Shown one piece after another: positions 41,994 to 51,587 of a DNA stretch of 64,000 nt. Position numbers and translations under genes: made by a program. How positions within the stretch are numbered: position 1 is the stretch's first letter; each line of letters starts with the position of its first letter. The notes under the pieces were generated by a model that ran no database searches, was not told the DNA's origin, and worked only from the letters and a program-made list of their open reading frames with translations. Source of the DNA: Lachnospiraceae bacterium. Lineage in GTDB: Bacteria > Bacillota > Clostridia > Lachnospirales > Lachnospiraceae. The stretch spans positions 26,875 through 90,874 of the forward strand of contig JAILRO010000044.1 in the NCBI GenBank assembly GCA_024698145.1, read 5' to 3'.

Positions 41994-44900
41994 TTATTTG
42001 ATTTCTACTGTTCTTACTACTGTGTTCTTATTCTTATCTGTAAATGTTACAGGCACGCTGCTGACTGATTTTTTATATTTCTTAAAGTAGAATGTGTAAT
42101 TGGCAGCCTTTGTACTCTTGGTGTATGACTTCTTGCCTATTTTGATTTTAATCTTTTTAAGATTTGAAGCCTTTGTTACCATGTTACCGCCTGCGAGGTT
42201 AAGACTGACAACTTTAGGTGAGAATGTGTATTTCTGCTTTTTCTTCTTGGAGAACTTGCTGTCAATCTTAAGCGCTGTCTTTCCGACTGAAGTAAGCTTG
42301 TTTGACTTACAAGTAATCTTAATCTTATCATTCTTAACATAGATACCGTTCTTACCTGTGTTTTTAATTGTATTGGACGAAAGCGTCTTAACTGATGCTT
42401 TGTTATAAACATATACACCATACTGACCACATTTATTAATTGTGTTTTTCTTAATATTTGTGACTGTAGCAGATGTGTATGCGGCAATACCTGTTCCTGT
42501 ACAATTACTTATCTTATTGGATTTTACATTTGTTACTTTTGCAGAGTTGTATATTTGAATACCACTCTTTGAACATGTATCAATGGTGTTGCTTGCAACG
42601 TTAGAAACGTTTGCAGATGAATATACCAAAATACCGTTTGATTTACAGTTTTTAATTTTATTGCTTTTAACCTCTGTAGCAGTGGCTGATGTGTGAACCA
42701 GAATACCGTTTATATTGCTGTTTGTAATTGTGTTACCTGAAACAGTGTTAGCAACAGTTCCGTTACCATATACGATTATACCCTGGTTTTTGAGTTCGCT
42801 TATTGCGTTGTTTGTTATCTGTCCATTGCTGGCATCTGTTTCGATAACACCGTATGTTGCTTTGCTAATGTTATTGCCGGTAATATTAAATCCTGCACTT
42901 GCACTTGCTTTTACGCCTGTTGAGTAGTTCGTAATTGTGTTACCGCTTGCAACAGAATTATCACATCCAAACAACTTGATTCCACTGTTCATTGTCTTGG
43001 TTCCGATGATCTTATTGCCTGTAACCGATATGTTGGTGTGATGATGTCCGTCAAGATAGTGGTGGTTACCTACAGCAACAGGATAATCGGTAAATGTATT
43101 ATCGTGGATGTTAATGTTATTACATGGTGTGTTGTCCGTAAGGTATGCAGATGTCCATGACGATTTGCTATCCTTGTGTGCTACATCAATCTGAATTGCT
43201 TCTGCAAGATCGCCTTCCTTGTCGGCATATGACTTTGTTCCGTCATCGTCATTTATCTCGGATTCAACATATCTAAAGCCTGAGAATGTACATTCTGAAA
43301 TCTCAACATTCTGTGCTGCTACAAGTTCTATCAAATGGTTACCGTAGCAGTTCTTGAAGTTGGCATTTCTTATCGTTATATTGTTGACATGTCCGAGGTT
43401 AAACAAGTTTGAAGCGCTTGTTGCTGCAGAAATGTTACCACCGTCAAAGTTACCACCTTCAATAAGAATGTTGACACCGTTGGAATAACCACCTGTCTTA
43501 AGTGTTGAATCAGCACTGCTTTCTCCATAAGGAGCAATCTTAAACATATTCTTGTTGACACCGAGTCTGTTTGTTGTTCCTGCTGCAACACCCTGGTCTA
43601 TGTTAGAGTTTCTTATGATTGTTGCATCATTTGCAAGTTTTAATATTGTGTTTGAATGCAAATACAAATTGCCACCTATATAATAATTACCTGAAGGGAA
43701 ATTAATAAGTGTTGTATGACCGGCACCTGCAAGGTCTAAAGCATCCTGAATTGCTGCCTTATCTGTTTTGTTATCGGTAGTGTTTGCACCAAAGTTTTGT
43801 GGAGTTACTGTTATAACACCGTTAATTGCGTAAGGTGCAAGTATTGTTACTTTTGCAGTAGTTGCCGTAAGCGTTGTGCTTGGGTTGATTTTTTTCTCGG
43901 CAGTAACAGTGGCACTGTCGACAGTCTGTATTGTTACTTCTTTGCCGTCACTACCTGTATATGTAAGCTTGGCAGCCACTTCCTGATTCTTTCCTACAAG
44001 CTTCTTGATTGTGTTAATATTGGTTGCAACCTTGTAATCATCGGTTGTTTCAACTTCTTTTGTAGCAGTCTTGCCATTCTCATAAGTAAGAACAAGATTA
44101 AAATCAGAAGGACTTAATAACTCATTAGTCTTCATCAATCCGTTATCAGCATAAAACTTCTTGTCCTTGCTTGTGTCTTTAAGCTTTATTGCGATTGCCT
44201 TAAGCTTCATTGTGCTTGGGGCAGGGATGATGTTTACAATTGGATTGTCCTTTGGTTCGTTATCGCTTGATTTGATTGTCGTTCCATTAATGGTAAGTTC
44301 AGCCCATAATTCCTGTTCTTCACCAACTTGTTTTCTGATTTCATTAATGTTGGTTTTAATAGTGTACTCATCAGTTGAATCGAGAGGAATCGTCTCTGTT
44401 ACTTCTGTTGTTGTACTTTCGTATACGCCGCTATTATTAAGACATTGTACTTTAAATGTTGCCTTAAGTTCCAAATCGTCAGCATCTAAAGTGTCTTCAC
44501 TATCTAACCCGTCGGACATTGCAGCGTAGAATGTTGTTTTTTTTCTGTCTTTAAGGATAAGACTTATTTTTGTGGCGTCAACTTTGTGTGTTGAAGATGT
44601 TATTGTAACCGGAACTTCGTTGGATGAAGATATTTCTTTTTCGTTATTCTCTGAATCTTTGTATTTGAGTTTTGCTGTTACAGGTTGATCTTTTCCAACT
44701 GTTTTGCTTACCTTTTCGATTACAGTACCGTCAATAGTGTATATATTGCCGTCGTTGTCTTTTAAAACGGTCGTGCCGTTTGAATCGACTTCTTGTAACT
44801 TTTCTGGTATTGGAGAACCATCATATGTTATTGTGTATTCGAAATCATAGATGTCAAGTGTTTTTGCGTTCGTAAGCGTGCCGTTTGCGGCTGGAAAAGA

Positions 44901-45053
44901 ACGCCCTTGTTCTTTGAGAGCAAAAGTAAATCCTGTAATGTTCTTTGGCATTGCTGCCGCTTTACTCTTTATTGATAATCCACTAAAAGGTAAGACCAAT
45001 AAAGATAATACGAGAAGTACGCCAAGCAGCGTCTTCTTTTTTTGTAACTTCAT
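41994..45053 (-). CDS. Large secreted right-handed parallel beta-helix protein
   Basis: The 1019-residue protein has a signal peptide (LLGVLLVLSLLVLPFSGL). About 35-410 contain three Ig-like modules with recurring KFYADNGLM/TTFYAAMSDGL-type starts. A right-handed parallel beta-helix follows (about 425-930), beginning with the pectate-lyase-3-like segment DALDLAGAGHTTLINFPSGNYYIGG and continuing with many G(N/I)TI and SNKI rungs. A lysine-rich Ig-like end (KKIKIKIGKKSYTK) closes it. Such folds bind or cut polysaccharides, but I see no confident catalytic residues. It is divergent from a second, smaller beta-helix gene. Likely a surface carbohydrate-binding or -degrading protein. Confidence 0.82.
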   Translation of the reverse strand: MKLQKKKTLLGVLLVLSLLVLPFSGLSIKSKAAAMPKNITGFTFALKEQGRSFPAANGTLTNAKTLDIYDFEYTITYDGSPIPEKLQEVDSNGTTVLKDNDGNIYTIDGTVIEKVSKTVGKDQPVTAKLKYKDSENNEKEISSSNEVPVTITSSTHKVDATKISLILKDRKKTTFYAAMSDGLDSEDTLDADDLELKATFKVQCLNNSGVYESTTTEVTETIPLDSTDEYTIKTNINEIRKQVGEEQELWAELTINGTTIKSSDNEPKDNPIVNIIPAPSTMKLKAIAIKLKDTSKDKKFYADNGLMKTNELLSPSDFNLVLTYENGKTATKEVETTDDYKVATNINTIKKLVGKNQEVAAKLTYTGSDGKEVTIQTVDSATVTAEKKINPSTTLTATTAKVTILAPYAINGVITVTPQNFGANTTDNKTDKAAIQDALDLAGAGHTTLINFPSGNYYIGGNLYLHSNTILKLANDATIIRNSNIDQGVAAGTTNRLGVNKNMFKIAPYGESSADSTLKTGGYSNGVNILIEGGNFDGGNISAATSASNLFNLGHVNNITIRNANFKNCYGNHLIELVAAQNVEISECTFSGFRYVESEINDDDGTKSYADKEGDLAEAIQIDVAHKDSKSSWTSAYLTDNTPCNNINIHDNTFTDYPVAVGNHHYLDGHHHTNISVTGNKIIGTKTMNSGIKLFGCDNSVASGNTITNYSTGVKASASAGFNITGNNISKATYGVIETDASNGQITNNAISELKNQGIIVYGNGTVANTVSGNTITNSNINGILVHTSATATEVKSNKIKNCKSNGILVYSSANVSNVASNTIDTCSKSGIQIYNSAKVTNVKSNKISNCTGTGIAAYTSATVTNIKKNTINKCGQYGVYVYNKASVKTLSSNTIKNTGKNGIYVKNDKIKITCKSNKLTSVGKTALKIDSKFSKKKKQKYTFSPKVVSLNLAGGNMVTKASNLKKIKIKIGKKSYTKSTKAANYTFYFKKYKKSVSSVPVTFTDKNKNTVVRTVEIK

Positions 45054-45165
45054 AATATCATTCTCCTTTTTTTGAATCTTTTAATAATTATTATAATATC
45101 TCAAAATAGATTTTCAAATAGCAATGTGTAATTTTTGTGAAGTTTTATTAAATCAATCATATATG

Positions 45166-45194
45166 TTGTGTTTTGAATGTTGGTATGATAAAAT
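45166..45194 (+). promoter_or_regulatory. Promoter of the second beta-helix gene
   Basis: TTGTGT (45166-45171), 17 bp, TAAAAT (45189-45194), about 70 bp before the start codon. Confidence 0.65.
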
Positions 45195-45264
45195 ATTGTG
45201 GTAATTTTATGTGTTTTATAGTTAAACATTAACAACCGTGTTGATATGAGGAGGAGGTTTTATT

Positions 45265-46908
45265 ATGAAAAAACACATCGTAAAAACAATGGTTTTTGCC
45301 GTTGCACTTGTGGGATTAATACAAGTTCCTGTTAAGGCAGAGACGAAGACGGTTAATATTACCGTAACCAATCCGGCTGATGCAGGCAAAGAGATTCAGG
45401 ATCAGCTTGACCAGGCAAAGTATGATTCTTCAGGAATTAACAATTATGTTTTCAATTTTCCTAAGGGAGAACTTATATTAAAGGATACGGTACTTAAGGT
45501 ATACAGTTATTCGACTCTTAATCTCGATGGTTGTACTCTTAAGAGAGTTGGTACAGAGAAAAAGTGGAAATCAATGCTCCGTATAGGTAATGCAACCGGC
45601 GAGGATACAGGTGATGTGCTTGATAAAGGTTCGAAGGGTTATGAAGGATACCATGATATCAAGATTATCGGTGGAACCTTTGACGGCAACGGTTCTGTTG
45701 CCGCGGTTAATAATAATGACAGTCCGACAATGCTTAGATTCGGTCATGGATATAACCTTACATTTGAAGGGGTAACATTTAAGAATCCTTATGATAATCA
45801 TCACATGGAGTTTGCTGCCTGTAAGGGAATAACAATCAAGAACTGCGTGTTTGAAGGATTTACTCCTAAGAAAGGTAAGACAGGTGCCAAGGCTGTTAAT
45901 TACGCCAATAACGAGGCGGTGCAGTTTGATATCATGCACAACAGTGCACACTTTACCCAGTATCCGGAATATGACGATACACCGTGTCAGGATATTGTTG
46001 TAGATGGTTGTACATTTACAAACTTACAGCGTGGTCTTGGAACACATAGTGCTGTTGCAGGTTCGTATTTTAACAACATTCAGTTTACCAATAACAATTT
46101 CAGCAATATTACAGGTTATGCAATCGCAGCAACGAACTTCAAGAATGCGACAATATCAGGTAATACGATAACAGATTGTGGCGCAGGTATTATTTTCAGA
46201 ACAATGGTACAGAGCCACGACACATTCTATGCACCTCTTGCAGGTTCATTTACTGTAGATTATGACGCTGCATCGGTAATAACAGGTAACACAATTTTAG
46301 TTACTGACAAGAAATATACCAATGCTATTGCATATGGTGTTTCGCTTTATGGTGAGGTTGTTACTGAAGATATCATAAATGATGATGGAAATGACAAGGT
46401 ACCTAAGGGTAATTTCACACTTAAGGGTGTTACGGTATCAGACAATACGATTACTATGAAGAACAGCGGATATGGTATCTGGCTTCAGAATGCGGATGCT
46501 TGCGTTGTTTCGGGTAATACTGTTACAATGAATGTTGCAACAGGAGTATCGGGCAAAGGTAACTGTGATCCGGTTCGTCTTGTTAAGAGTAAGAATAACA
46601 GTCTTATCAACAATACGTTGGAAATCAAAAAGAAAAACAAGAAGACGAAGAAGGCTTGCGGTGTTGTAATCACAACTAAGTCATCGGCAACACTCACAGG
46701 TAACACAATCAAGAATGCCTGCAAGGATGGAATATTCGTTGTTACCAAGTCTTCAGCAGTTGTTAAGAGTAATAAGGTGTTAAAGACAGGTCGTTACGGT
46801 CTTAACGTGTGTGAGAAATCCAATGCACGTTCAATAAAAAATACATTCAAGAAATGTAAGAAACGTCATTATAATGAGTATAATAAGAGTAAGATAAAGA
46901 AAAAATAA
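45265..46908 (+). CDS. Secreted right-handed parallel beta-helix protein
   Basis: The 547 residues begin with a signal peptide (MKKHIVKTMVFAVALVGL). The body is a parallel beta-helix (FNFPKGELILKDTVLKV, IIGGTFDGNG, ITIKNCVFEGF, then many GNTI rungs). It shares with its divergent neighbour the NxHHMEF/GNHLIEL-type segment and the D-TPCQDIVVDGCTF-type segment, so the two are paralogues. The C-terminus is strongly basic (KKCKKRHYNEYNKSKIKKK). AGGAGG lies upstream. Possibly a polysaccharide lyase or binding protein; no catalytic site identified. Confidence 0.82.
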   Translation: MKKHIVKTMVFAVALVGLIQVPVKAETKTVNITVTNPADAGKEIQDQLDQAKYDSSGINNYVFNFPKGELILKDTVLKVYSYSTLNLDGCTLKRVGTEKKWKSMLRIGNATGEDTGDVLDKGSKGYEGYHDIKIIGGTFDGNGSVAAVNNNDSPTMLRFGHGYNLTFEGVTFKNPYDNHHMEFAACKGITIKNCVFEGFTPKKGKTGAKAVNYANNEAVQFDIMHNSAHFTQYPEYDDTPCQDIVVDGCTFTNLQRGLGTHSAVAGSYFNNIQFTNNNFSNITGYAIAATNFKNATISGNTITDCGAGIIFRTMVQSHDTFYAPLAGSFTVDYDAASVITGNTILVTDKKYTNAIAYGVSLYGEVVTEDIINDDGNDKVPKGNFTLKGVTVSDNTITMKNSGYGIWLQNADACVVSGNTVTMNVATGVSGKGNCDPVRLVKSKNNSLINNTLEIKKKNKKTKKACGVVITTKSSATLTGNTIKNACKDGIFVVTKSSAVVKSNKVLKTGRYGLNVCEKSNARSIKNTFKKCKKRHYNEYNKSKIKKK

Positions 46909-46955
46909 TAACACATATAAGGATAAAATCGCTTAAGAAAGTGAGGAGTTAGAAG

Positions 46956-49469
46956 ATGCAATCTCTGTGGAAAGAAGACAGGGCTCAATTTATTAGAAAG
47001 GTTTTGGCATTATTATTGGTGGCCTTTGGTATGGTTTTTGTTATTGCCAATAAGGGCGTTTACTACAGCGTTCACAAAGACAAGGTATCCATACCCGCGG
47101 AGGTGGTTGCAAATCCTATAATAGTATCTTTTGATGGTGATAAAGTATTCGAACAGGAATTTAAGGGTTGGGACGGAACTCTTGAACATACACTTATTCG
47201 TTTTTCGAATCAGGGTAATCAGGATGCTACGGGAGTCATTACGGTCAATGTGTTAGACAGTGACCGTAATCTCCTTGCTACATCCTCAAGAGAAATGTCA
47301 ACTATCATGACAACCAAGCCATGTAAGTTCAAGTTCGAGGAAGAGAACAGAAAGCTTCTTTCAGATGACAATTCTTATATATTACAGGTTGTTGCATCCG
47401 GAGTGCATAACAGTCAGGGAACCGGTATCTTCACTTATGAGGAAAAAGGAGAATTATACGGAACGCTTACTGATGACGGTACACCGATAGACGGAAGATT
47501 GGGTGCGACATTCTTCTATTCATATTATAATTACGGTGCAGTAGTTCATATGTATATGTTCTTTGTGCTTGCAATTATATTTATCTTTTTCCCGTTTGCA
47601 AAACTTGATAAGGTAATTAAGGATAAACGCGACAAAGAAGTAGATACTAATAAGATAATGACGAGAATATTCTTCTTCGCATCACCGCTTCTTTGTGTTA
47701 TGCTTGCTGATCGATTTAACGGAGCATATTTTGTACAGATGCTCAAACATATGTTAAACGGATGGACATTTATACTTAATCTGTTTATTTATTTAGTAAT
47801 ATGGTTTGCTTTATACACAATAATCAACAGAGCACAGTATACAAGTATGATTTTGTTGTTATTTGTTTTTGCAGTGACAATTGCAAACTACTATGTGTGG
47901 GCATTCCGTGGTTGTCCGATTCTTGCAACGGATATTCAATCTGCCAAAACAGCAATGAACGTTGCAGCAAACTTCTCATACAAATTAGACCTTACAGGAG
48001 TATGGGGCGTTGTATATATAATTACATTTACAGCCATGCTCTTAAGTCTTAAGGGATATAAGGGAGCAGGTCTTAAGAGAAGAGGTGTGATGTTAGTACT
48101 TTCAATTGCTTCTCTAATCCTCTTTAACCAGATTTTCTTCCAATCGGATTTTGTTAAGAACAGAGGAATTAAGGCGGAGGTATGGCACCCGCAGGTAAGA
48201 TATGCTAAGAATGGTACAGCACTTTCTTTTGTGCTTTCATGGTCTTATATACGTGTAGATGTACCAAAGGGATATTCGGCCCAAAAGGCATATGCTGCTA
48301 TGGAAGGATATGAGTCAGATGATGCGGCCGGTAATGAGGCAACTGCTGATAAACTTCCTAACGTAATAGCAATTATGAATGAGTCACTTGGTGATTTCTC
48401 GTATGACGGAGATATCGAATATACAGAAGATTACATTCCTTTTATCCATAGTCTTTCTGAAGACACGATAAAGGGTAAATTATATGTTTCCATAGAGGGA
48501 GCCAACACTGCTAATTCGGAGTTTGAGTTCCTTACAGGTAATACTATGGCATTTTTGCCTTACAGATGTATTCCTTATAATTTGTACATCAATGATGAAA
48601 CTGCATCAATGGCGCAGAACGCAAAGAGTGAAGGATTTTCCGGTGTTAATGCATATCATCCTTACCTTGCATCCGGCTGGAACAGAGAGAATGTATATCC
48701 GCTTATGGGATTTGATAATTTCTTCCCTGACACATACTACTATGAGCATGGTAATGATAAGCTTGTTCGTAATTATATTTCGGATGAATCTGATTTTCAG
48801 CAGATAATTGATGATTACAAAGCTGCAAAGAAAGCAGATAAGGACAAACCGTTCTATCTGTTCAATGTTACAATGCAGAATCATGGTGGATATGATGGTA
48901 AGAGAGGTTTGGTTGATACAAAGATTAAGATTACTTCTGATAATCTTAACAGTGACGAGGCTGAGCAGTTCATCAATCTTGCGAAAATGAGCGATGATGC
49001 CTTCAAAGAGCTGGTTAATTATTTTAAAAATGTTGATGAGCCTACATTGATTGTAATGTTTGGTGATCATCAGCCACCTGTAGAGAATCAGTTCTATTCA
49101 GATTTGATTGGCAAGGATGTTGCTAATCTTCCTGTTGAGAAACAGGCTAACTGGTACGCAACACCATATGTTATATGGGCAAACTATGACATAGAAGAGA
49201 CAGAACTTGATATGAGTGCCAATTATTTATCTTCGTATGTTATGCAGCTTGCGGGAATGAAACTTACAGGATATAACAAATATCTTCTTGACTTACAGAA
49301 AGAAGTGCCTATAATATCTGCTGTATGCTATATGGGTGCGGATGGCGTATTCCATGAGCTTGATGAGAAAACAGAGTATTCAGATAAGATAGAAGAATAT
49401 CAGGTTATCCAATATAACAATTTGTTTGATATTGATAACAGAAATAATGATTTCTTCTTCTTGAAGTAG
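46956..49469 (+). CDS. LTA synthase-like phosphoglycerol transferase (first of tandem pair)
   Basis: The 837-residue membrane protein has one early helix, an extracellular beta-rich domain (about 45-185), several helices (about 190-400), and an extracellular sulfatase-fold domain. The sulfatase part shows NVIAIMNESL (metal-binding Glu), catalytic-position Thr518 in GANTANSEFEF, the VTMQNHGGYDG motif and MFGDHQPP. This is the LtaS/alkaline-phosphatase superfamily, which moves glycerol phosphate from phosphatidylglycerol to lipid or sugar acceptors. It is 12 bp upstream of a paralogue. The extra N-terminal domain sets it apart from ordinary LtaS. Confidence 0.88.
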   Translation: MQSLWKEDRAQFIRKVLALLLVAFGMVFVIANKGVYYSVHKDKVSIPAEVVANPIIVSFDGDKVFEQEFKGWDGTLEHTLIRFSNQGNQDATGVITVNVLDSDRNLLATSSREMSTIMTTKPCKFKFEEENRKLLSDDNSYILQVVASGVHNSQGTGIFTYEEKGELYGTLTDDGTPIDGRLGATFFYSYYNYGAVVHMYMFFVLAIIFIFFPFAKLDKVIKDKRDKEVDTNKIMTRIFFFASPLLCVMLADRFNGAYFVQMLKHMLNGWTFILNLFIYLVIWFALYTIINRAQYTSMILLLFVFAVTIANYYVWAFRGCPILATDIQSAKTAMNVAANFSYKLDLTGVWGVVYIITFTAMLLSLKGYKGAGLKRRGVMLVLSIASLILFNQIFFQSDFVKNRGIKAEVWHPQVRYAKNGTALSFVLSWSYIRVDVPKGYSAQKAYAAMEGYESDDAAGNEATADKLPNVIAIMNESLGDFSYDGDIEYTEDYIPFIHSLSEDTIKGKLYVSIEGANTANSEFEFLTGNTMAFLPYRCIPYNLYINDETASMAQNAKSEGFSGVNAYHPYLASGWNRENVYPLMGFDNFFPDTYYYEHGNDKLVRNYISDESDFQQIIDDYKAAKKADKDKPFYLFNVTMQNHGGYDGKRGLVDTKIKITSDNLNSDEAEQFINLAKMSDDAFKELVNYFKNVDEPTLIVMFGDHQPPVENQFYSDLIGKDVANLPVEKQANWYATPYVIWANYDIEETELDMSANYLSSYVMQLAGMKLTGYNKYLLDLQKEVPIISAVCYMGADGVFHELDEKTEYSDKIEEYQVIQYNNLFDIDNRNNDFFFLK

Positions 49470-49481
49470 GAAGGGTAGATT

Positions 49482-51545
49482 ATGTTTCAGAAGAAAGAAT
49501 CAACAGTTGAGACTACACAAGATGGTAGCTTGAACATTAATAAGAAGAATATAATTATAGCAATTATAATTGCGGTAGTTGGTATCGTATTTATGATTGT
49601 TTGTAAAGATTTATTTTACAGAGCCAACGGAGACGGAAAAACGGTTCTTCTTAAAAAAATGCTGCTGTTATATATGGCATGCTTTGCAAGTTATGTTTTT
49701 TCTTTATTTTGGAATAACAGATTCAGTGAAACAACGAATAGAATAATCAATATTCATATAATGGAGTGGTATCCTGTAGTATGTTTTATTCTTACAGAAA
49801 TGACTGTGGGAACGGGCATTGATCTCATTAATCTTAACTTCAAGAGATACATCCTTAATATTGCGCTTTATATGATAGTTTTTTATTTTATATATGTCGT
49901 GACGGTCAGTATAAAGACTTCGGTAATAACACTTACGGCACTTACAGCTATTTATACAACGGTCAATATTTATCTTATAAGGTTTCGTCAGACTCCTCTT
50001 ATTGCAACTGATTTTTCGGTAATGAAGACAGCATTTAATGTTGCCGGAGGTTATGATTATACACCTAATGCAGAAATAGTTGTCCTCTTTTGCTATCTCG
50101 TAGCAATAATTATGCTGGCTCAGAAAATTAAAGAGCCGGAAGGCAAAGCAAAAAATATTCGTCACAGAATAGTAGTTACAACATGTTATATTGCATTTTT
50201 TGCAGTTATGTATAACAGAACAATAGGCACGGATTTTCTTGAAGAAAGACATATAATGTTTAATACATTCCGTCCGCTTACAAGCTTTATGAAAAACGGT
50301 ACATTGCTTACGTTTACAAAGAGTATTAAGCTTACAATTGTGGACAAACCTGAAGGTTATTCGACTAAAGAGGTTGATAAGATAACCAAAGATTATACTT
50401 CGGATTCAGTAACTCTTGTGGATAACAAGAAACAGCCTAATGTTATAGTGATAATGGATGAGGCTTTTGCAGATCTTCAAAGTGTTGGTGAACTGGAGAC
50501 CAATGAGGAGGTGCTGCCTTTCTACAACACCCTTTCTGAAGATACAGTCAAAGGATTTGTTTATGTTTCTGTTTTTGGTGGACAAACAGCTAATTCGGAG
50601 TATGAGTTCTTGACAGGAGACAGCAAAGCATTTATGCCCGAGAACTCAACCCCTTATCAGTTGTATATCAAACAGTTCATGCCGTCGCTTACCGGTAATA
50701 TGAAATTAAACGGATATGGCGGAATGCTTGCACTTCATCCGTTTGAAGCATCGGGATACAACAGAATCAACGTGTATAACAATTTTGGCTTTTCTAAGTT
50801 CATAACAATGGAAGAGTTTGAAAATCCCACATACGTACATGGGTTTATAGATGATGTTTCTGACTTTGATAAGATTATATCGGAATATGAGAAACATAAT
50901 GAATCATCAGATGAGCCATTCTATATGTTTAATGTAACGATGCAGAATCATAGTAGTTATGATATAGATTATGAAGATATTCCGACAACAATTAAGATTA
51001 CAGACGAGGACAAGAGAGACGATATGGCAGAAAGATATCTTAATCTTGTTCATCTGTCTGATGAGGCTTTAAAAGGACTTGTGGAATATTTTAAGAATCA
51101 GGATGAGCCTACCGTTATTGTATTGTTCGGAGATCATGAGCCTGCAGTTAATGATAAGTTCTATAAGAAACTTATCGGTAAGGATTTGGATTCACTTACA
51201 GAAGCGGAAGCAATGGAGATGTACAAAACTCCTTTCTTGATATGGGCTAATTATGACATTGAGGAAAAGTATATCGAACGCGTAAGTGCCAATTATCTTC
51301 ATTCCGTTATGTTGGATGTTGTAGGGCTTGAAAAGACAGGATATAACAAGTTTTTGCTTGATATGAATAAGCAGGTGCCGGTTATAACGGTTAATGGATA
51401 TTTCGGTGCTGACGGTAATTATTACAAAACGAACGATAAAACATCACCTTATTATGATTGGATTGCCAAGTATAATAAGCTTGAGTACAATCACCTGTTT
51501 GATGTGGATGACAGAAAAAATGAGTTTTTTGAATATGCAAAATAA
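49482..51545 (+). CDS. LTA synthase-like phosphoglycerol transferase (second of tandem pair)
   Basis: The 687-residue paralogue of the upstream protein lacks the large N-terminal extracellular domain. It has about six helices (about 25-250) and a sulfatase domain with NVIVIMDEAF, Thr369 in GGQTANSEYEF, VTMQNHSSYD and LFGDHEPA. The pair shares the tail pattern GYNKFLLDMNKQVPVITVNGYFGADG. Co-transcription is implied by the 12-bp gap. The two may act on different acceptors, for example primer and chain extension. A strong terminator follows. Confidence 0.88.
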   Translation: MFQKKESTVETTQDGSLNINKKNIIIAIIIAVVGIVFMIVCKDLFYRANGDGKTVLLKKMLLLYMACFASYVFSLFWNNRFSETTNRIINIHIMEWYPVVCFILTEMTVGTGIDLINLNFKRYILNIALYMIVFYFIYVVTVSIKTSVITLTALTAIYTTVNIYLIRFRQTPLIATDFSVMKTAFNVAGGYDYTPNAEIVVLFCYLVAIIMLAQKIKEPEGKAKNIRHRIVVTTCYIAFFAVMYNRTIGTDFLEERHIMFNTFRPLTSFMKNGTLLTFTKSIKLTIVDKPEGYSTKEVDKITKDYTSDSVTLVDNKKQPNVIVIMDEAFADLQSVGELETNEEVLPFYNTLSEDTVKGFVYVSVFGGQTANSEYEFLTGDSKAFMPENSTPYQLYIKQFMPSLTGNMKLNGYGGMLALHPFEASGYNRINVYNNFGFSKFITMEEFENPTYVHGFIDDVSDFDKIISEYEKHNESSDEPFYMFNVTMQNHSSYDIDYEDIPTTIKITDEDKRDDMAERYLNLVHLSDEALKGLVEYFKNQDEPTVIVLFGDHEPAVNDKFYKKLIGKDLDSLTEAEAMEMYKTPFLIWANYDIEEKYIERVSANYLHSVMLDVVGLEKTGYNKFLLDMNKQVPVITVNGYFGADGNYYKTNDKTSPYYDWIAKYNKLEYNHLFDVDDRKNEFFEYAK

Positions 51546-51570
51546 AAAAGACCGCTTAGCGGTCTTTTTT
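51544..51570. terminator. Bidirectional terminator
   Basis: 12-bp perfect stem AAAAAAGACCGC (51544-51555) with GCGGTCTTTTTT (51559-51570) and a 3-nt loop; serves the LTA-synthase-like pair and the convergent aminotransferase. Confidence 0.92.
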
Positions 51571-51587
51571 GTTGAATCAATAGAGTG

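Noticed and set aside
43797..44117. Cys-rich plus-strand frame opposite the large beta-helix gene
   Set aside because: Complement shadow of a confident coding region with a signal peptide and repeats on the minus strand.
49704..50252. 182-residue minus-strand frame opposite the second LTA-synthase-like gene
   Set aside because: Overlaps membrane helices of a clear gene; basic and Cys/Tyr-rich composition typical of antisense frames.
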